Origin: Exiguobacterium sp. BMC-KP
Lineage (GTDB): Bacteria; Bacillota; Bacilli; Exiguobacteriales; Exiguobacteriaceae
Length of the DNA: 64,000 bases
NCBI RefSeq assembly: GCF_001275385.1
Contig: NZ_LGIW01000014.1
Location: 124,001-188,000, forward strand
Direction: 5' to 3'
Part shown: in pieces, positions 34,270 to 43,031 of the stretch
How the letters are laid out: every line of letters starts with the position of its first letter
Numbering within the stretch: the stretch's first letter is position 1
Notes under the pieces: generated by a model
What the model was told of the DNA's origin: nothing
Databases searched by the model: none
What the model saw: the letters and a program-made list of their open reading frames with translations, nothing else
Translations under genes and position numbers: made by a program

Positions 34270-34955
34270 GGCTCAACCTTATAACCAACGCCCCAGACCG
34301 TCTGGAGGTGGCGCGGTTCTTTCGGGACATCCTCAATCTTGTCGCGGAGCTTATGGATCAGGACCATGACAGCGTTCGACGCGGAACCAAGTGCTTCCTC
34401 CTGCCAAACCCGTTCATACAGGTCGTCAGCCGAGAAGACACGACGGGGGTGACTCAAAAAGAGCGCCAGGCAATCAAATTCACGGCGTGTCAGGGCGAGC
34501 GGTACATCGTATTTAAAGATGACGCGTTCGTCTTCTTTGAGTGTGAACGGACCGACCTGAATCGCTGAAGCAGTAGTCGGGACATGATACTGACTGACGC
34601 GGCGTAACAGCGCCTTGACGCGGGCGACGACTTCAAGCGGATTGAACGGTTTACCGATGTAATCGTCCGCCCCGAAGGTCAAACCTTGAATCTTATCCAT
34701 ATCTTCGCGTTTCGCCGTCAGCATCAAGACGGGTAACGTGTGACCGGCAGCGCGCGCCGCTTGAACGGTCGAGAAGCCATCGCGAACGGGCATCATCACG
34801 TCGAGTAACATCGCATCAACTGGACGCGTTGCAAGAGTCGTTAACGCCTCCTCACCGTTTTCGGCTTCGATGATTTCGTAACCTTCATTTGTTAAATAGA
34901 GTCGAAGCAATTGACGGATGTCTGCTTCGTCATCAACGATCAAGAGCGTAGGCAT
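34266..34955 (-). CDS. OmpR/PhoB-type response regulator
   Basis: A 229-residue response regulator: receiver domain (1-115) with acidic pocket DDE (VDDEADIRQLL), phospho-acceptor Asp in AMLLDVMMPV (about 51) and Lys in LTAKREDMDKI, then a winged-helix DNA-binding domain (130-229) with ALTRREFDCLALFLSHP and SSNAVMVLIHKLRDKIED-type recognition helix. It overlaps the upstream methyltransferase by 23 bp, and its AGGAGG ribosome site lies inside that gene. It forms a module with the following kinase. Confidence 0.92.
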   Translation of the reverse strand: MPTLLIVDDEADIRQLLRLYLTNEGYEIIEAENGEEALTTLATRPVDAMLLDVMMPVRDGFSTVQAARAAGHTLPVLMLTAKREDMDKIQGLTFGADDYIGKPFNPLEVVARVKALLRRVSQYHVPTTASAIQVGPFTLKEDERVIFKYDVPLALTRREFDCLALFLSHPRRVFSADDLYERVWQEEALGSASNAVMVLIHKLRDKIEDVPKEPRHLQTVWGVGYKVEP

Positions 34956-35508
34956 GATTCATTTCCTCCTGTTGCACCCCCTCGAAGACGTAAGCCGGGG
35001 GAAGATTGTAGAGCGTGTGCGAATAGCTGTGTTCTTGGAAATAGTCCCGGAACATCTTGAACTGAAACCGGGTGTATTGAAAGGCGATGAAGTGACCGTC
35101 TGATCGTAGTAACGTTTGGAATTGTGCCAATAAATCATGCCGTAACGCTGCCGGGAACGACGCAAACGGGAGACCACTGACGATGACGTCGATCTGTCCG
35201 CTCCATGAATCGGATAATCCTTGAACGTCACCAATGAAGAGAGTGACATTCGTTTCCTGAGCCAGTAATTGTTCGAGTGCCGGGCGGAACGTTTCGCTCC
35301 GTTCACAAATCAAGAGATGTGTCTCCGGTGAACGAGCGGCCAGTAAAGCTTTGGTGATCGCTCCGTCACCCGCTCCGACTTCAAGAATTTGGCGTGGACG
35401 ATCGGCGACGGCGCGTCGTGCCATCATTTCAGCCAGACGTGGACTGCTCGGTGCGATGGCTCCGACACGGAGTGGTGCGTGAAGTGCTTCTTTTAAGAAA
35501 TCAAACAT
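34933..35508 (-). CDS. SAM-dependent phospholipid N-methyltransferase-like protein
   Basis: A 191-residue class I methyltransferase that resembles PmtA-like phospholipid methyltransferases and rRNA dimethylases. The N-terminal amphipathic start (MFDFLKEALHAPLRVGAIAP) is followed by the SAM motif LEVGAGDGAITKALL (about 42-56), an acidic ribose-binding position CERSE and the motif IV IVSGLPFASFP. The short tail ends NHAYALDR. Membrane lipid methylation is plausible but unproven. It leads an operon with the two-component system. ATG at 35508 follows AGTAGGG; a longer start at 35538 lacks a good site. Confidence 0.78.
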   Translation of the reverse strand: MFDFLKEALHAPLRVGAIAPSSPRLAEMMARRAVADRPRQILEVGAGDGAITKALLAARSPETHLLICERSETFRPALEQLLAQETNVTLFIGDVQGLSDSWSGQIDVIVSGLPFASFPAALRHDLLAQFQTLLRSDGHFIAFQYTRFQFKMFRDYFQEHSYSHTLYNLPPAYVFEGVQQEEMNHAYALDR

Positions 35509-35670
35509 GAAAACCCTACTTTCCGTTGAGTATATCATGTAGTATGCACATCGTCCCTTTCGAAAACAGGACGATGTTTCTTAAGTGAATCTTAAACATA
35601 TCAATGCCTGATTTTCGGCGACATGATGACCGGACAAGCCGGTATACTAAGGACAAAGGAGGGGAAGGCG

Positions 35671-36714
35671 ATGGAACATCACACGTATTATGAAGCGCTC
35701 GTTCGCCGGGACGCGACGTACGAAGGAACGTTTTTTGTTGGTGTCAAGACGACCGGCATCTTTTGCCGTCCGACGTGTCCGGCACGAAAACCGAAAGCAG
35801 AGAACTGTGAGTTTTTTGAGACGGCGCAAGAGGCATTACTTGCCTCTTATCGACCGTGCCGTCGTTGTCATCCGCTTGCTTATCCCGGCGATCATGGTAC
35901 GATTCAACGCTTGATCGAAGCGGTCGAGGCAGAACCAGACAAACGATTCAAGGAAGCCGATTTTCGAGCACTTGGTCTCGATGAATCAACGGCACGCCGC
36001 CAGTTCAAGAAACGCTTCGGAATGACGTTCGTCGCATATGCTCGGGCACGACGGATGGGGCTTGCGATGAAGGAGATCCGGACCGGTAAGCCGATCATCG
36101 AAGGGCAGTTGGCTGGAGGTTATGAATCGAGTAGTGGTTTTCGTGAGGCGTCAGCACGGATTCTCGGGCAGGCACCGTCGCGCTTTGACGGGCAGGTCTT
36201 ACGCGCGAAATGGCTTGATACACCACTCGGTTCGATGCTGGCGATTGCCGACGATCAACTCTTACATCTGCTCGAGTTCGTCGACCGACGTGGACTGGAG
36301 CGGGAAATCGAACAATTACGTCAAAAAGCGCGCGCTGTCATCGTTCCCGGGGAATCACCGGTCTTTGGACAGATCGAAGCGGAGCTCCGTCGTTACTTCA
36401 AAGGAGAGCCGGTATCGTTTCAGACGCCACTGATGCGGTACGGGACACCATTTCAACGCCGCGTCTGGGAAGAACTCGAGCGGATTCCGAGTGGGGAGAC
36501 GATCTCGTACCAAGAGCTGGCGATCCGGATCGGTCAACCGACTGCTGTTCGTGCCGTCGCACGAGCGAATGGAGCGAACCAACTGGCAATCGTCATTCCG
36601 TGCCATCGGGTCATTCGGACGAATGGAGATTTAGGTGGATACGCGGGTGGACTCGCACGCAAGGAAACATTGCTCAAACTGGAGCGCACACAGAGAGGAC
36701 TGGATGAAGGATGA
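35671..36714 (+). CDS. ada: Bifunctional Ada: AraC regulator and O6-methylguanine methyltransferase
   Basis: A 347-residue fused Ada. The N-terminal zinc domain has the methyl-acceptor Cys in GIFCRPTCPARKPK and the partner CRRC, repairing methylphosphotriesters and switching on activation. The AraC-type HTH follows (about 85-185). The C-terminal methyltransferase has the active site IVIPCHRVI (about 313) and GDLGGYAGGLARKETLL. In Bacillus subtilis these functions are split into AdaA and AdaB. It leads a 4-bp-overlap operon with an AlkC-type glycosylase, so this is an adaptive-response operon that probably activates itself. ATG follows AGGAGGGG. Confidence 0.93.
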   Translation: MEHHTYYEALVRRDATYEGTFFVGVKTTGIFCRPTCPARKPKAENCEFFETAQEALLASYRPCRRCHPLAYPGDHGTIQRLIEAVEAEPDKRFKEADFRALGLDESTARRQFKKRFGMTFVAYARARRMGLAMKEIRTGKPIIEGQLAGGYESSSGFREASARILGQAPSRFDGQVLRAKWLDTPLGSMLAIADDQLLHLLEFVDRRGLEREIEQLRQKARAVIVPGESPVFGQIEAELRRYFKGEPVSFQTPLMRYGTPFQRRVWEELERIPSGETISYQELAIRIGQPTAVRAVARANGANQLAIVIPCHRVIRTNGDLGGYAGGLARKETLLKLERTQRGLDEG

Positions 36715-37757
36715 GTTTGATTAAAGATGTATTTTCACCGAGTTGGCTCGACCGCTTAGGAGCAGCGGTCGATGTACCGGATTTTCGAAGACGAGTCGAG
36801 CAGGGAGACTGGGAAGAACTCGCGTTTAAACAACGTGTCCGTCGTGTGGCGGAGACGCTGGAGACGATCTTGCCACCGTTTCCGGACTCGGTGTCGGAGC
36901 TAGAGCGACTCGCACCGCAGTTTACTGGGCTACCGGGAATTGTTTTTCCAGAGTATGTCGAACGAACGGCAGACCTTTCTGACTGGACGCTTGCGATAGA
37001 GATACTTGCCAAGTTGACGCAACATTCGACGTCGGAGTTCGCCGTTCGGCGTTTTCTACTTGTCGATCAGGAACGATATCTCGACCAGGCACTCAAATGG
37101 ACAACATCAGACGATGAACACGTCCGGCGCTTAGCGTCTGAAGGAACACGCCCGCGTCTGCCGTGGGGACAAGCGATTCCGCGTTTGATTGCTGATCCGC
37201 GTCCGGCGTTACCGATTCTTGACGCCTTACTACAGGATCCGTCACTTTACGTCCGAAAAAGTGTCGCCAATCACTTGAACGATATTTCAAAGACACATCC
37301 GGAATACCTGATCGAGCGAATCGAACGTCACTTAGGAACAGATCCGAATACAGACTGGATTTTACGCCATGCTTCGCGGACGTTACTGAAGCGCGGAAAT
37401 CCAGAAGTGTTACAGTTGTTCGGACACGTCACGCAAGGTGAGGTCGCGGTGACGGACTTGGTCGTCTCACCAGTGACGATTGGTCAAGAGTTACAGTTTT
37501 CGTTTCAAGTAAACAGTTCCGTCGAGCAACGTCTGCGTCTTGAATACGCGATCGATTACGTCAAACAACGTGGAACGAGTCGGAAGGTGTTTCAACTGCG
37601 GGAGCGGGAAGTCAAAGGTGTCTTACAAGTTGAACGACGCCAATCGTTTCGGAACATGACGACGCGTGTCCATTATCCTGGTACACATACATTAACGATT
37701 TTAATTAACGGAGAGGTTTACGCGACAGCAACGTTTGAGGTCGAGGAGGAGAGCTGA
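36711..37757 (+). CDS. alkC: AlkC-like DNA alkylation repair glycosylase
   Basis: A 348-residue HEAT-like repeat DNA glycosylase. The first 240 residues are helical repeats typical of AlkC/AlkD, with ERTADLSDWTLAIEILAKLT, SSEFAVRRF-like, WTTSDDEHVRRLASEGTRPRLPW (catalytic region with R, E and W) and RKSVANHLNDISK. The last 100 residues form an immunoglobulin-like beta domain (VVSPVTIGQELQFSFQVNS), a hallmark of the AlkC branch, which excises 1-methyladenine- and 3-methylcytosine-type damage. It overlaps ada by 4 bp, so direct reversal and base excision are co-induced. Confidence 0.87.
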   Translation: MSLIKDVFSPSWLDRLGAAVDVPDFRRRVEQGDWEELAFKQRVRRVAETLETILPPFPDSVSELERLAPQFTGLPGIVFPEYVERTADLSDWTLAIEILAKLTQHSTSEFAVRRFLLVDQERYLDQALKWTTSDDEHVRRLASEGTRPRLPWGQAIPRLIADPRPALPILDALLQDPSLYVRKSVANHLNDISKTHPEYLIERIERHLGTDPNTDWILRHASRTLLKRGNPEVLQLFGHVTQGEVAVTDLVVSPVTIGQELQFSFQVNSSVEQRLRLEYAIDYVKQRGTSRKVFQLREREVKGVLQVERRQSFRNMTTRVHYPGTHTLTILINGEVYATATFEVEEES

Positions 37758-38099
37758 ATGAAAGGACGACATCCGGATTTTACGACGTCACGATTGTTTG
37801 TCGAAGCAACGGATGAAGAATCGGGTTGTAAATGGACGTTGCATGCGTTGCGTGAGAAAACGATCGTAGGGACGATTACCTTCACATGGAATGGATCGAC
37901 CGGAACCTTACGTTACACGACGACGGATGAGGATGATCAGCACGGATACATTACAGAAGCGTTGACGTCGATTTTGTCGTATCTCGCACGGACGTTATTA
38001 CTGACGTATGTTTACGGCGAAGCGGGCAGTGCGGCGGTCTGGCGTCGGAACGGATTTCAGTTGCAGGCGAATCGATATGAACGCAAACTCTATCATTAA
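37758..38099 (+). CDS. GNAT-like acetyltransferase, short
   Basis: A 113-residue protein that starts directly after the alkC stop. It resembles a truncated GNAT fold: strand ATDEESGCKWTLHAL, IVGTITFTWNGSTGTLRYTT, acceptor-like DDQHGYITEALTSILSYLA and the C-terminal RNGFQLQANRYERKLY typical of GNAT ends. The acetyl-CoA Q/RxxGxG/A loop is degenerate (DDQHGY). It is the third gene of the ada operon, but a role in alkylation repair is not established. RBS is GAGGAGAG. Confidence 0.7.
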   Translation: MKGRHPDFTTSRLFVEATDEESGCKWTLHALREKTIVGTITFTWNGSTGTLRYTTTDEDDQHGYITEALTSILSYLARTLLLTYVYGEAGSAAVWRRNGFQLQANRYERKLYH

Positions 38100-38132
38100 A
38101 GCCCCGCCTGCTTGAGCAGGACGGGGCTCGTT
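38100..38132. terminator. Stem-loop between the ada operon and the P-loop gene
   Basis: AGCCCCG-C-CTGCT-TG-AGCAG-GA-CGGGGCT. T runs are short on both sides, but its convergent position suggests a terminator. Confidence 0.65.
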
Positions 38133-38137
38133 TATGA

Positions 38138-38716
38138 TTAGACCGTTGTTTTGGACCAGTTGAAATGGTCGCAAATCGCTTCAGCGCTCTCACGCGCGCT
38201 TAACTGTTCCGTATCGAGGAAGAGGTAGTTGACGTCCGGTAGTTCACCTGGAAGCGAACATGTCCGGTATCCGTCCGCCGTCTCGCGTAAGTCCTGTTCA
38301 GAAGCAGCGAGATCACGCTTCGTTACTTTGTGCGTCAATCGGTTTTCGGTCGTGTTCCGGTGCAGGCGTGTTGCGACCGGCGCATCGAGTTCAACGATAT
38401 AGACGTCAGCACCCGCTTGTTCGAATAATTCGACTGTCTCTTCAATGAACTCGAGACCACCACCTTCGACGCCGAATAGACAGAGGAATGTAAACAGGAC
38501 ACCTTCGAGCGAACTGTTCGCCATTTCCTTGAACATCTCGCGCCGGATCGTATCCTTTAAGCGGTGATGTGCGGGTTCAGAGAAATCAAAATAAGGCAAT
38601 AACAGGTCGATCGTCTGGTGGTTATGAAAGACTTTCATCTCCGTCAATCGTTCGATTTCCTGACCGATCGTCATCTTTCCGACCGCTTGGGGACCGAGTA
38701 ACAAGACAAATTTCAT
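38138..38716 (-). CDS. P-loop kinase-like ATPase
   Basis: A 192-residue P-loop NTPase with Walker A GPQAVGKMT at residues 8-16 and a fold like small nucleoside or shikimate kinases (KVFHNHQTIDLLLPYFDF, helical lid NRLTHKVTKRDLAASEQ). The DAP and VTKRD regions suggest a phosphotransferase lid Arg/Lys. Substrate is unknown. It is cytoplasmic and single-gene, transcribed convergently to the ada operon. Start fits the weak AAATGAGGTTCG site. Confidence 0.78.
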   Translation of the reverse strand: MKFVLLLGPQAVGKMTIGQEIERLTEMKVFHNHQTIDLLLPYFDFSEPAHHRLKDTIRREMFKEMANSSLEGVLFTFLCLFGVEGGGLEFIEETVELFEQAGADVYIVELDAPVATRLHRNTTENRLTHKVTKRDLAASEQDLRETADGYRTCSLPGELPDVNYLFLDTEQLSARESAEAICDHFNWSKTTV

Positions 38717-38848
38717 AGACGAACCTCATTTCCTTTTTCTGCTAATAATAGCACATTCCGACGAGTGACATCACTAGAACGTTTGTTCGTAATTTGATAT
38801 AATTCAAGTATGAAGTCCCGTCGTGTCCTTGTCTGAAGGAGGACAACC

Positions 38849-39376
38849 ATGCAAGAACAATGGAAAGCCGTCATCGGCTATGTAGGTATATATGAAGTCT
38901 CATCGCTAGGTCGCGTAAGATCGCTCGACCGAACGATTGTGACGTGTCGCGGTGTCCAGCAACGACGAAAAGGTGTCTTGCTCCGTCCGCGACTCAATCG
39001 GGAAGGATACCGGAAAGTCACGCTTTATCAACGTGGTCGAGGAGAACGCGTCCAGGTCGGTGTACTCGTTGCACAAGCTTTTCTAACGGCTGACGTCACG
39101 GAAGCGAAACTCGTCCGGCGCAACGGCAAACGGGCTGACGATCAGTTATCGAACTTAGACGTCCTGCCTTCGATCGATCAACAGTATACTGAACTGCTGG
39201 GCGAGTTTGATCTCTTGTTAGGTCAACATGTGACGCTGTCATCGTTTCAGATTCGAACGATTCGCGCGCAGTATGAAAAAGGGAAGACGATTCGTCAGCT
39301 GGCAGAGCAGTATCAGGTGACGGAGAACCGGATTCGAAATATCATCGATAAAAAGGAAGCACGTTATATCGGCTGA
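38849..39376 (+). CDS. Catalytically dead NUMOD4/HNH-like protein with C-terminal HTH
   Basis: A 175-residue protein. Residues 3-40 match NUMOD4 (WKAVIGYVGIYEVSSLGRVR), the DNA-binding module of phage-type homing endonucleases. The following region aligns with HNH_3, where active enzymes read about YRVHRLVAEAFI and VNHIDGNKxNN. Here it is VQVGVLVAQAFL and LVRRNGKRADDQLSNLDVL, so both catalytic His are lost. A C-terminal HTH (IRQLAEQYQVTENRIRNII, about 150-168) remains. Likely a domesticated DNA-binding protein rather than a nuclease. It stands alone between host genes with no phage context. Confidence 0.8.
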   Translation: MQEQWKAVIGYVGIYEVSSLGRVRSLDRTIVTCRGVQQRRKGVLLRPRLNREGYRKVTLYQRGRGERVQVGVLVAQAFLTADVTEAKLVRRNGKRADDQLSNLDVLPSIDQQYTELLGEFDLLLGQHVTLSSFQIRTIRAQYEKGKTIRQLAEQYQVTENRIRNIIDKKEARYIG

Positions 39377-39385
39377 GAACAGAGG

Positions 39386-39423
39386 AAAGGAGCGCTTACC
39401 AGAGATGGGAGGCGCTCCTTTTG
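39386..39423. terminator. Terminator shared with the convergent chemoreceptor
   Basis: AAAGGAGCGC pairs with GCGCTCCTTT across a 16-base loop. Confidence 0.75.
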
Positions 39424-41073
39424 TTAAGATGGCGATTCACTCGAGCGAACGGTCTGTTGCAACGAACTGATGCGTGACTCGAGTACCGCACTATGTGTCT
39501 TCAGTTCCGTCTGCTGGTTGACGTGGTGTTGCATTTGATCACCGAGGACTTGGCTGTAAGAAGAGAGCTCCGACATCAACTGCTGAACGGACTGCAGATG
39601 TTCCTGCATGTTCGACTGAACATCTGCGACGATTTGACGTTGGTGTTCCACGGTACCCAGTGTCGTTTCGATCGTCGTCGCTTCAGTCAGCATCTGTTGC
39701 AAGTGTGCCGTTGCCGTCTCGAGCTGTTGCGATGTTGAGAGAAAACGTTCCGTCATCTGCGAGAGGGCTTGTTCGACTTGATTGAGTCCTGTCGTCCAGG
39801 TCTGATTGACCTGCCGGATATGATCTGTACTCATTCGGATATCGATTGCGAGTTTTTCGACTTCCTTGGCAACGACGGTGAAGCCACGACCGGCTTCTCC
39901 GGCACGGGTTGCCTCAATCAGCGCGTTCAGTGACAAGCGGCGCGTCTCTTCAGCGACACGTTGGATGTGTGAGATTGAGGTCTCCATTTGCTGCTGTAGA
40001 TGTGAGGTCTGTTGCAAAATCTGCTCTGTCGCCGCGGATTGTTCCTTCAGTAACTGGCTTTCCTCTTGTAAGGTCTCAAGTGTCGTGTGATTCGTCTGAA
40101 CAGTCTGTTGAAAACGGGTTACGGCATGTTGGCTGTTGAGAAGTGTCGTTTGCATCTCACTTAACGCATCGTGCCCTTGAGCGGTCAAACGTGTCGAGGC
40201 GACGATTGTCTGATCCATTTGCGACGATTGCGCAAGTAAAGAACCGGCGACTTCATCGACGGCCTGGACCGATTGATCCATCGCGGATAAGCGTGAGGAA
40301 AAGTGGGGCTGGACGGATTCGAGCTCCTGACTCGCTTGTTGCATCTCAGCCGTTAAATCTCCGATCTGTTGCATCAACTGATTGTATTGAAACGTCAGCT
40401 GTTGTAACTCAAAGGTCGTCGTCTTGAGTGTTAATGGACGATACGATCGCTTCGCATGCGCTTCTTCAATCTGTAAGGAGAGTTTCGATAACGGGGCGAG
40501 TTGTCTTCTAATTCGTGAGCGAATCAAGAGGCTGATACTGACAAGCGTAATCAAACTGACCCAGACAAGTGTCCAAGCTAAATCTTGAGCAGGGGCGATT
40601 AATTTATCGCGATCAGTCGTCAGCAAGATGACGTCATCGAGTTCCGGAATCGTCATTGCGACAAGAAACTGGTCTTGATTCGAAAAAGCATATGTACGGG
40701 CTGTTTTTAAGTGCTGTTGTAGTTGTTTTCGTTTTGCCGGTTCGAGTGTCAACGGTCGGAACGCCTCACTCGTGTTCAGGCTTTGAAAGCGAACCGTGTA
40801 GTCGTCAAGTGATAAGTCGGTTCGCTGTTGCTGTTGCAATCGTTTGATGGCACGCGAGCGGTCTGTGGTGTCATCCGGATACGCAAGAAACGTTGCCCGG
40901 ACATTCGCGTCGAACATGGTTAACTCACGCATCAGCCGTTCCTCAGTTGCTGCGACGGATTGTTGATACGATGCGTAAACGCTTAGACCGCTGATCACAA
41001 TTAGTCCGATGGCAACGATCGGAATCAGCCATCCATTTAGTTGTTGTGCTAATAGTCGTTTTTTCATAAGCAT
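39424..41073 (-). CDS. Methyl-accepting chemotaxis protein with periplasmic-side sensor
   Basis: A chemoreceptor of about 549 residues. A first helix (about 12-34), an extracytoplasmic sensor of about 130 residues with a Cache-like pattern, and a second helix (about 170-192) are followed by a HAMP-like linker. The signalling coiled coil has the tip [20 protein letters not shown], then [17 protein letters not shown] at 41073 is preferred: GGGAGG lies 11 bp upstream, whereas other ATGs at 41082 and 41067 are 2 and 17 bp away. The ligand is unknown. Confidence 0.87.
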   Translation of the reverse strand: MLMKKRLLAQQLNGWLIPIVAIGLIVISGLSVYASYQQSVAATEERLMRELTMFDANVRATFLAYPDDTTDRSRAIKRLQQQQRTDLSLDDYTVRFQSLNTSEAFRPLTLEPAKRKQLQQHLKTARTYAFSNQDQFLVAMTIPELDDVILLTTDRDKLIAPAQDLAWTLVWVSLITLVSISLLIRSRIRRQLAPLSKLSLQIEEAHAKRSYRPLTLKTTTFELQQLTFQYNQLMQQIGDLTAEMQQASQELESVQPHFSSRLSAMDQSVQAVDEVAGSLLAQSSQMDQTIVASTRLTAQGHDALSEMQTTLLNSQHAVTRFQQTVQTNHTTLETLQEESQLLKEQSAATEQILQQTSHLQQQMETSISHIQRVAEETRRLSLNALIEATRAGEAGRGFTVVAKEVEKLAIDIRMSTDHIRQVNQTWTTGLNQVEQALSQMTERFLSTSQQLETATAHLQQMLTEATTIETTLGTVEHQRQIVADVQSNMQEHLQSVQQLMSELSSYSQVLGDQMQHHVNQQTELKTHSAVLESRISSLQQTVRSSESPS

Positions 41074-41162
41074 AAAAAACATCTCCTCCCGTGTACCTAT
41101 CGGAAGGAGGGGGCGCAACATGTATGAAGGTGTTGTACGGCTTGTGTAAAGGTCTTGTGAAT

Positions 41163-41339
41163 CTAGTTCACGTAAATCGGTAAGACAGTCGCAAGGTGTG
41201 TCATAAGTGCTTGTGTCTCTTCTTTTGGTTCGGATGTGACGTAAATGATCAACGCAGCAGCAACGATGACGAAGATAGCGATGACGAGAATAATGAAGAA
41301 TGGCATCTTACTTTTTCGTTTTTCAGCTTGACGGTCCAT
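41163..41339 (-). CDS. Small single-pass membrane protein
   Basis: A 58-residue protein, [20 protein letters not shown] and onward, with a basic N-terminus, one membrane helix (13-36) and a short acidic outer part ending ATVLPIYVN. It has a clear AAGGGGGAA ribosome site at 41348-41356. No family is recognised. It sits upstream of the chemoreceptor gene on the same strand with a 90-bp gap. Its small size and orientation allow a regulatory role, but that is speculation. Confidence 0.6.
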   Translation of the reverse strand: MDRQAEKRKSKMPFFIILVIAIFVIVAAALIIYVTSEPKEETQALMTHLATVLPIYVN

Positions 41340-41484
41340 GAAAGATTCCCCCTTAATGATGTAGACGATAGACATATTTGTTTGATTCCCTCTCCTCTTG
41401 TTTGAAAACCTTGGAAAAAGAGGGGAATGTGTAATTTGGAGGGAATAGAGTAAACATCTGAAATGGAATGAGGAGGATGTCGTC

Positions 41485-42576
41485 GTGCTTACGTTGCTTA
41501 ATTCATTGTTGTTGAACTTCTCACTGTTGATTGCGACATTGCTGTTTGCGTTTTTACCGCTAAGACGGATCGAGCGCATCTCGCCTAACTCTTCCTTACA
41601 AGTCCGACTCGCGATCGGTTGTATCGCCGGTGTGATTGGTGCCCTGTTGATCTTTAACAGTATTTCCTATGACGTTGCAAAGATTGATTTGCGTCTCGTT
41701 GCGCTCGTCACGGCGTACTTTTACGGCGGATTAGTCAGCGGTAGCATCACGATGCTGTTCATCATCGGCGCCCGATTTGCGGTGACACCAGCTGGCGAAT
41801 ACCAAGGACTGATTCTGACAACCTTGATCTGTGTCGCGTTACTCGTGACAGCGACGATTTATCGACGGTTCGCTGCTCAACGGATGAAGGATTATCTCGT
41901 GTTGCTTGGAACAGGGATCGCATACAGCTTACCGGCGCTCTATTTATTAACGAACACGTTCGAGCGGTTTTTAGAGATTGCGCTCGTCTATATCATCGTC
42001 ATCATGATTGGTGGCTACGTCACCTATCGTTTCTTACAGGAATTAAGGAAGCACTTTTTGTTCGTCCACACACAACAGGAACTGGCTTTAACGGATGGGC
42101 TGACGCAACTGGGAAACCGCCGGAAGCTAGATGAAACGTTAGCCGAGTACGCTCAGAACGGAACAGTCTTCTCCGTCCTCATTCTCGATCTCGATCATTT
42201 TAAATCAATCAATGATACATACGGACACGAAGGGGGTGACGTCGTTTTACGACAACTCAGCCATCTCTTGCAATCGTATTGTCCAGAACAGGGCGTCGTC
42301 GGTCGGTACGGTGGTGAAGAGTTTGTCTTACTGTTGCCGGACGTACCACTTCGACAAGCGGAACGACTGGGGGAACGGATTCGATCTGCCTGCGCCGATC
42401 AACACTTCGTTTATAAGGAGCACCCCGTTTTTCATGTCACGTTATCGCTAGGTGCCGCTTCATCCGATCAAGCATCGACTGTATTTGAGACCGTCCAGAA
42501 AGCCGACTTAGCATTGTATGAAGCCAAACAAACCGGTCGGAATCGCGTCGTCTGTTACCGAGATCCTTTACTGTAA
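41485..42576 (+). CDS. Diguanylate cyclase with 5TM-LYT receptor domain
   Basis: A 363-residue membrane GGDEF protein. A 5TM-5TMR_LYT domain (1-190) is joined to a GGDEF domain (205-360) with TDGLTQLGNRRKLDETL, the substrate-binding LILDLDHFKSINDTYGHEGG and the signature GRYGGEEF, all consistent with active cyclic-di-GMP synthesis. No RxxD inhibitory site is seen five residues before the signature, so product inhibition is probably absent. The receptor type is shared with the LytS-like protein at 12435. GTG start after AGGAGG. Confidence 0.9.
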   Translation: MLTLLNSLLLNFSLLIATLLFAFLPLRRIERISPNSSLQVRLAIGCIAGVIGALLIFNSISYDVAKIDLRLVALVTAYFYGGLVSGSITMLFIIGARFAVTPAGEYQGLILTTLICVALLVTATIYRRFAAQRMKDYLVLLGTGIAYSLPALYLLTNTFERFLEIALVYIIVIMIGGYVTYRFLQELRKHFLFVHTQQELALTDGLTQLGNRRKLDETLAEYAQNGTVFSVLILDLDHFKSINDTYGHEGGDVVLRQLSHLLQSYCPEQGVVGRYGGEEFVLLLPDVPLRQAERLGERIRSACADQHFVYKEHPVFHVTLSLGAASSDQASTVFETVQKADLALYEAKQTGRNRVVCYRDPLL

Positions 42577-42579
42577 ATA

Positions 42580-42622
42580 AAAATTGCCCCGCTCGACCAA
42601 CTGGTCAGGCGGGGCAGTTGTG
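42580..42622. terminator. Terminator between the diguanylate cyclase and NUDIX genes
   Basis: AATTGCCCCGC-TC-GACCA pairs with TGGTC-AG-GCGGGGCAGTT, giving an interrupted stem in a convergent intergenic region. Confidence 0.8.
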
Positions 42623-42623
42623 T

Positions 42624-43031
42624 TTAGCGATGCAGTAACGAAAATACATCATGTCGTTCAAAATCAGCTAAGATATTCGGCGCGATCAACTGACGAATCA
42701 TTGTTTCGTCCGCCCAGAGATAAGCGTCGTGTTCCGCGGATAACTGAACGTCCGTCTGATGCGTCGAACAGATGTACATCAAGAGAACGATTTGCCGATC
42801 GGGATGCGTCAGGAAGCTCGAGGCATAGAGCAGACGCTCCGGGGTAACCGTCAACTGTGTCTCTTCTTTTATCTCGCGAACGAGACTATCGACTGGCAGT
42901 TCATGGAAGTCGATCTTGCCACCCGGGCATTCCCACGTCCCACCGCCGAAGTCAGCAGCAGCCCGGCGGACGATCAGGAGACGTTGCTCGTGAATGATGA
43001 TGCCTTTGACGGCAGGAACGATCGCTGTCAT
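42624..43031 (-). CDS. NUDIX hydrolase, MutT-like
   Basis: A 135-residue NUDIX enzyme with the box GGKIDFHELPVDSLVREI then KEETQLTV (about residues 37-60). It begins TAIVPAVKGIIIHEQRLLIVRR, like MutT/YtkD proteins that hydrolyse damaged or excess nucleoside triphosphates. The ATG overlaps the TGA of the upstream peptidase by 4 bp, so they form a two-gene operon. The exact substrate is not determined by the sequence. Confidence 0.84.
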   Translation of the reverse strand: MTAIVPAVKGIIIHEQRLLIVRRAAADFGGGTWECPGGKIDFHELPVDSLVREIKEETQLTVTPERLLYASSFLTHPDRQIVLLMYICSTHQTDVQLSAEHDAYLWADETMIRQLIAPNILADFERHDVFSLLHR

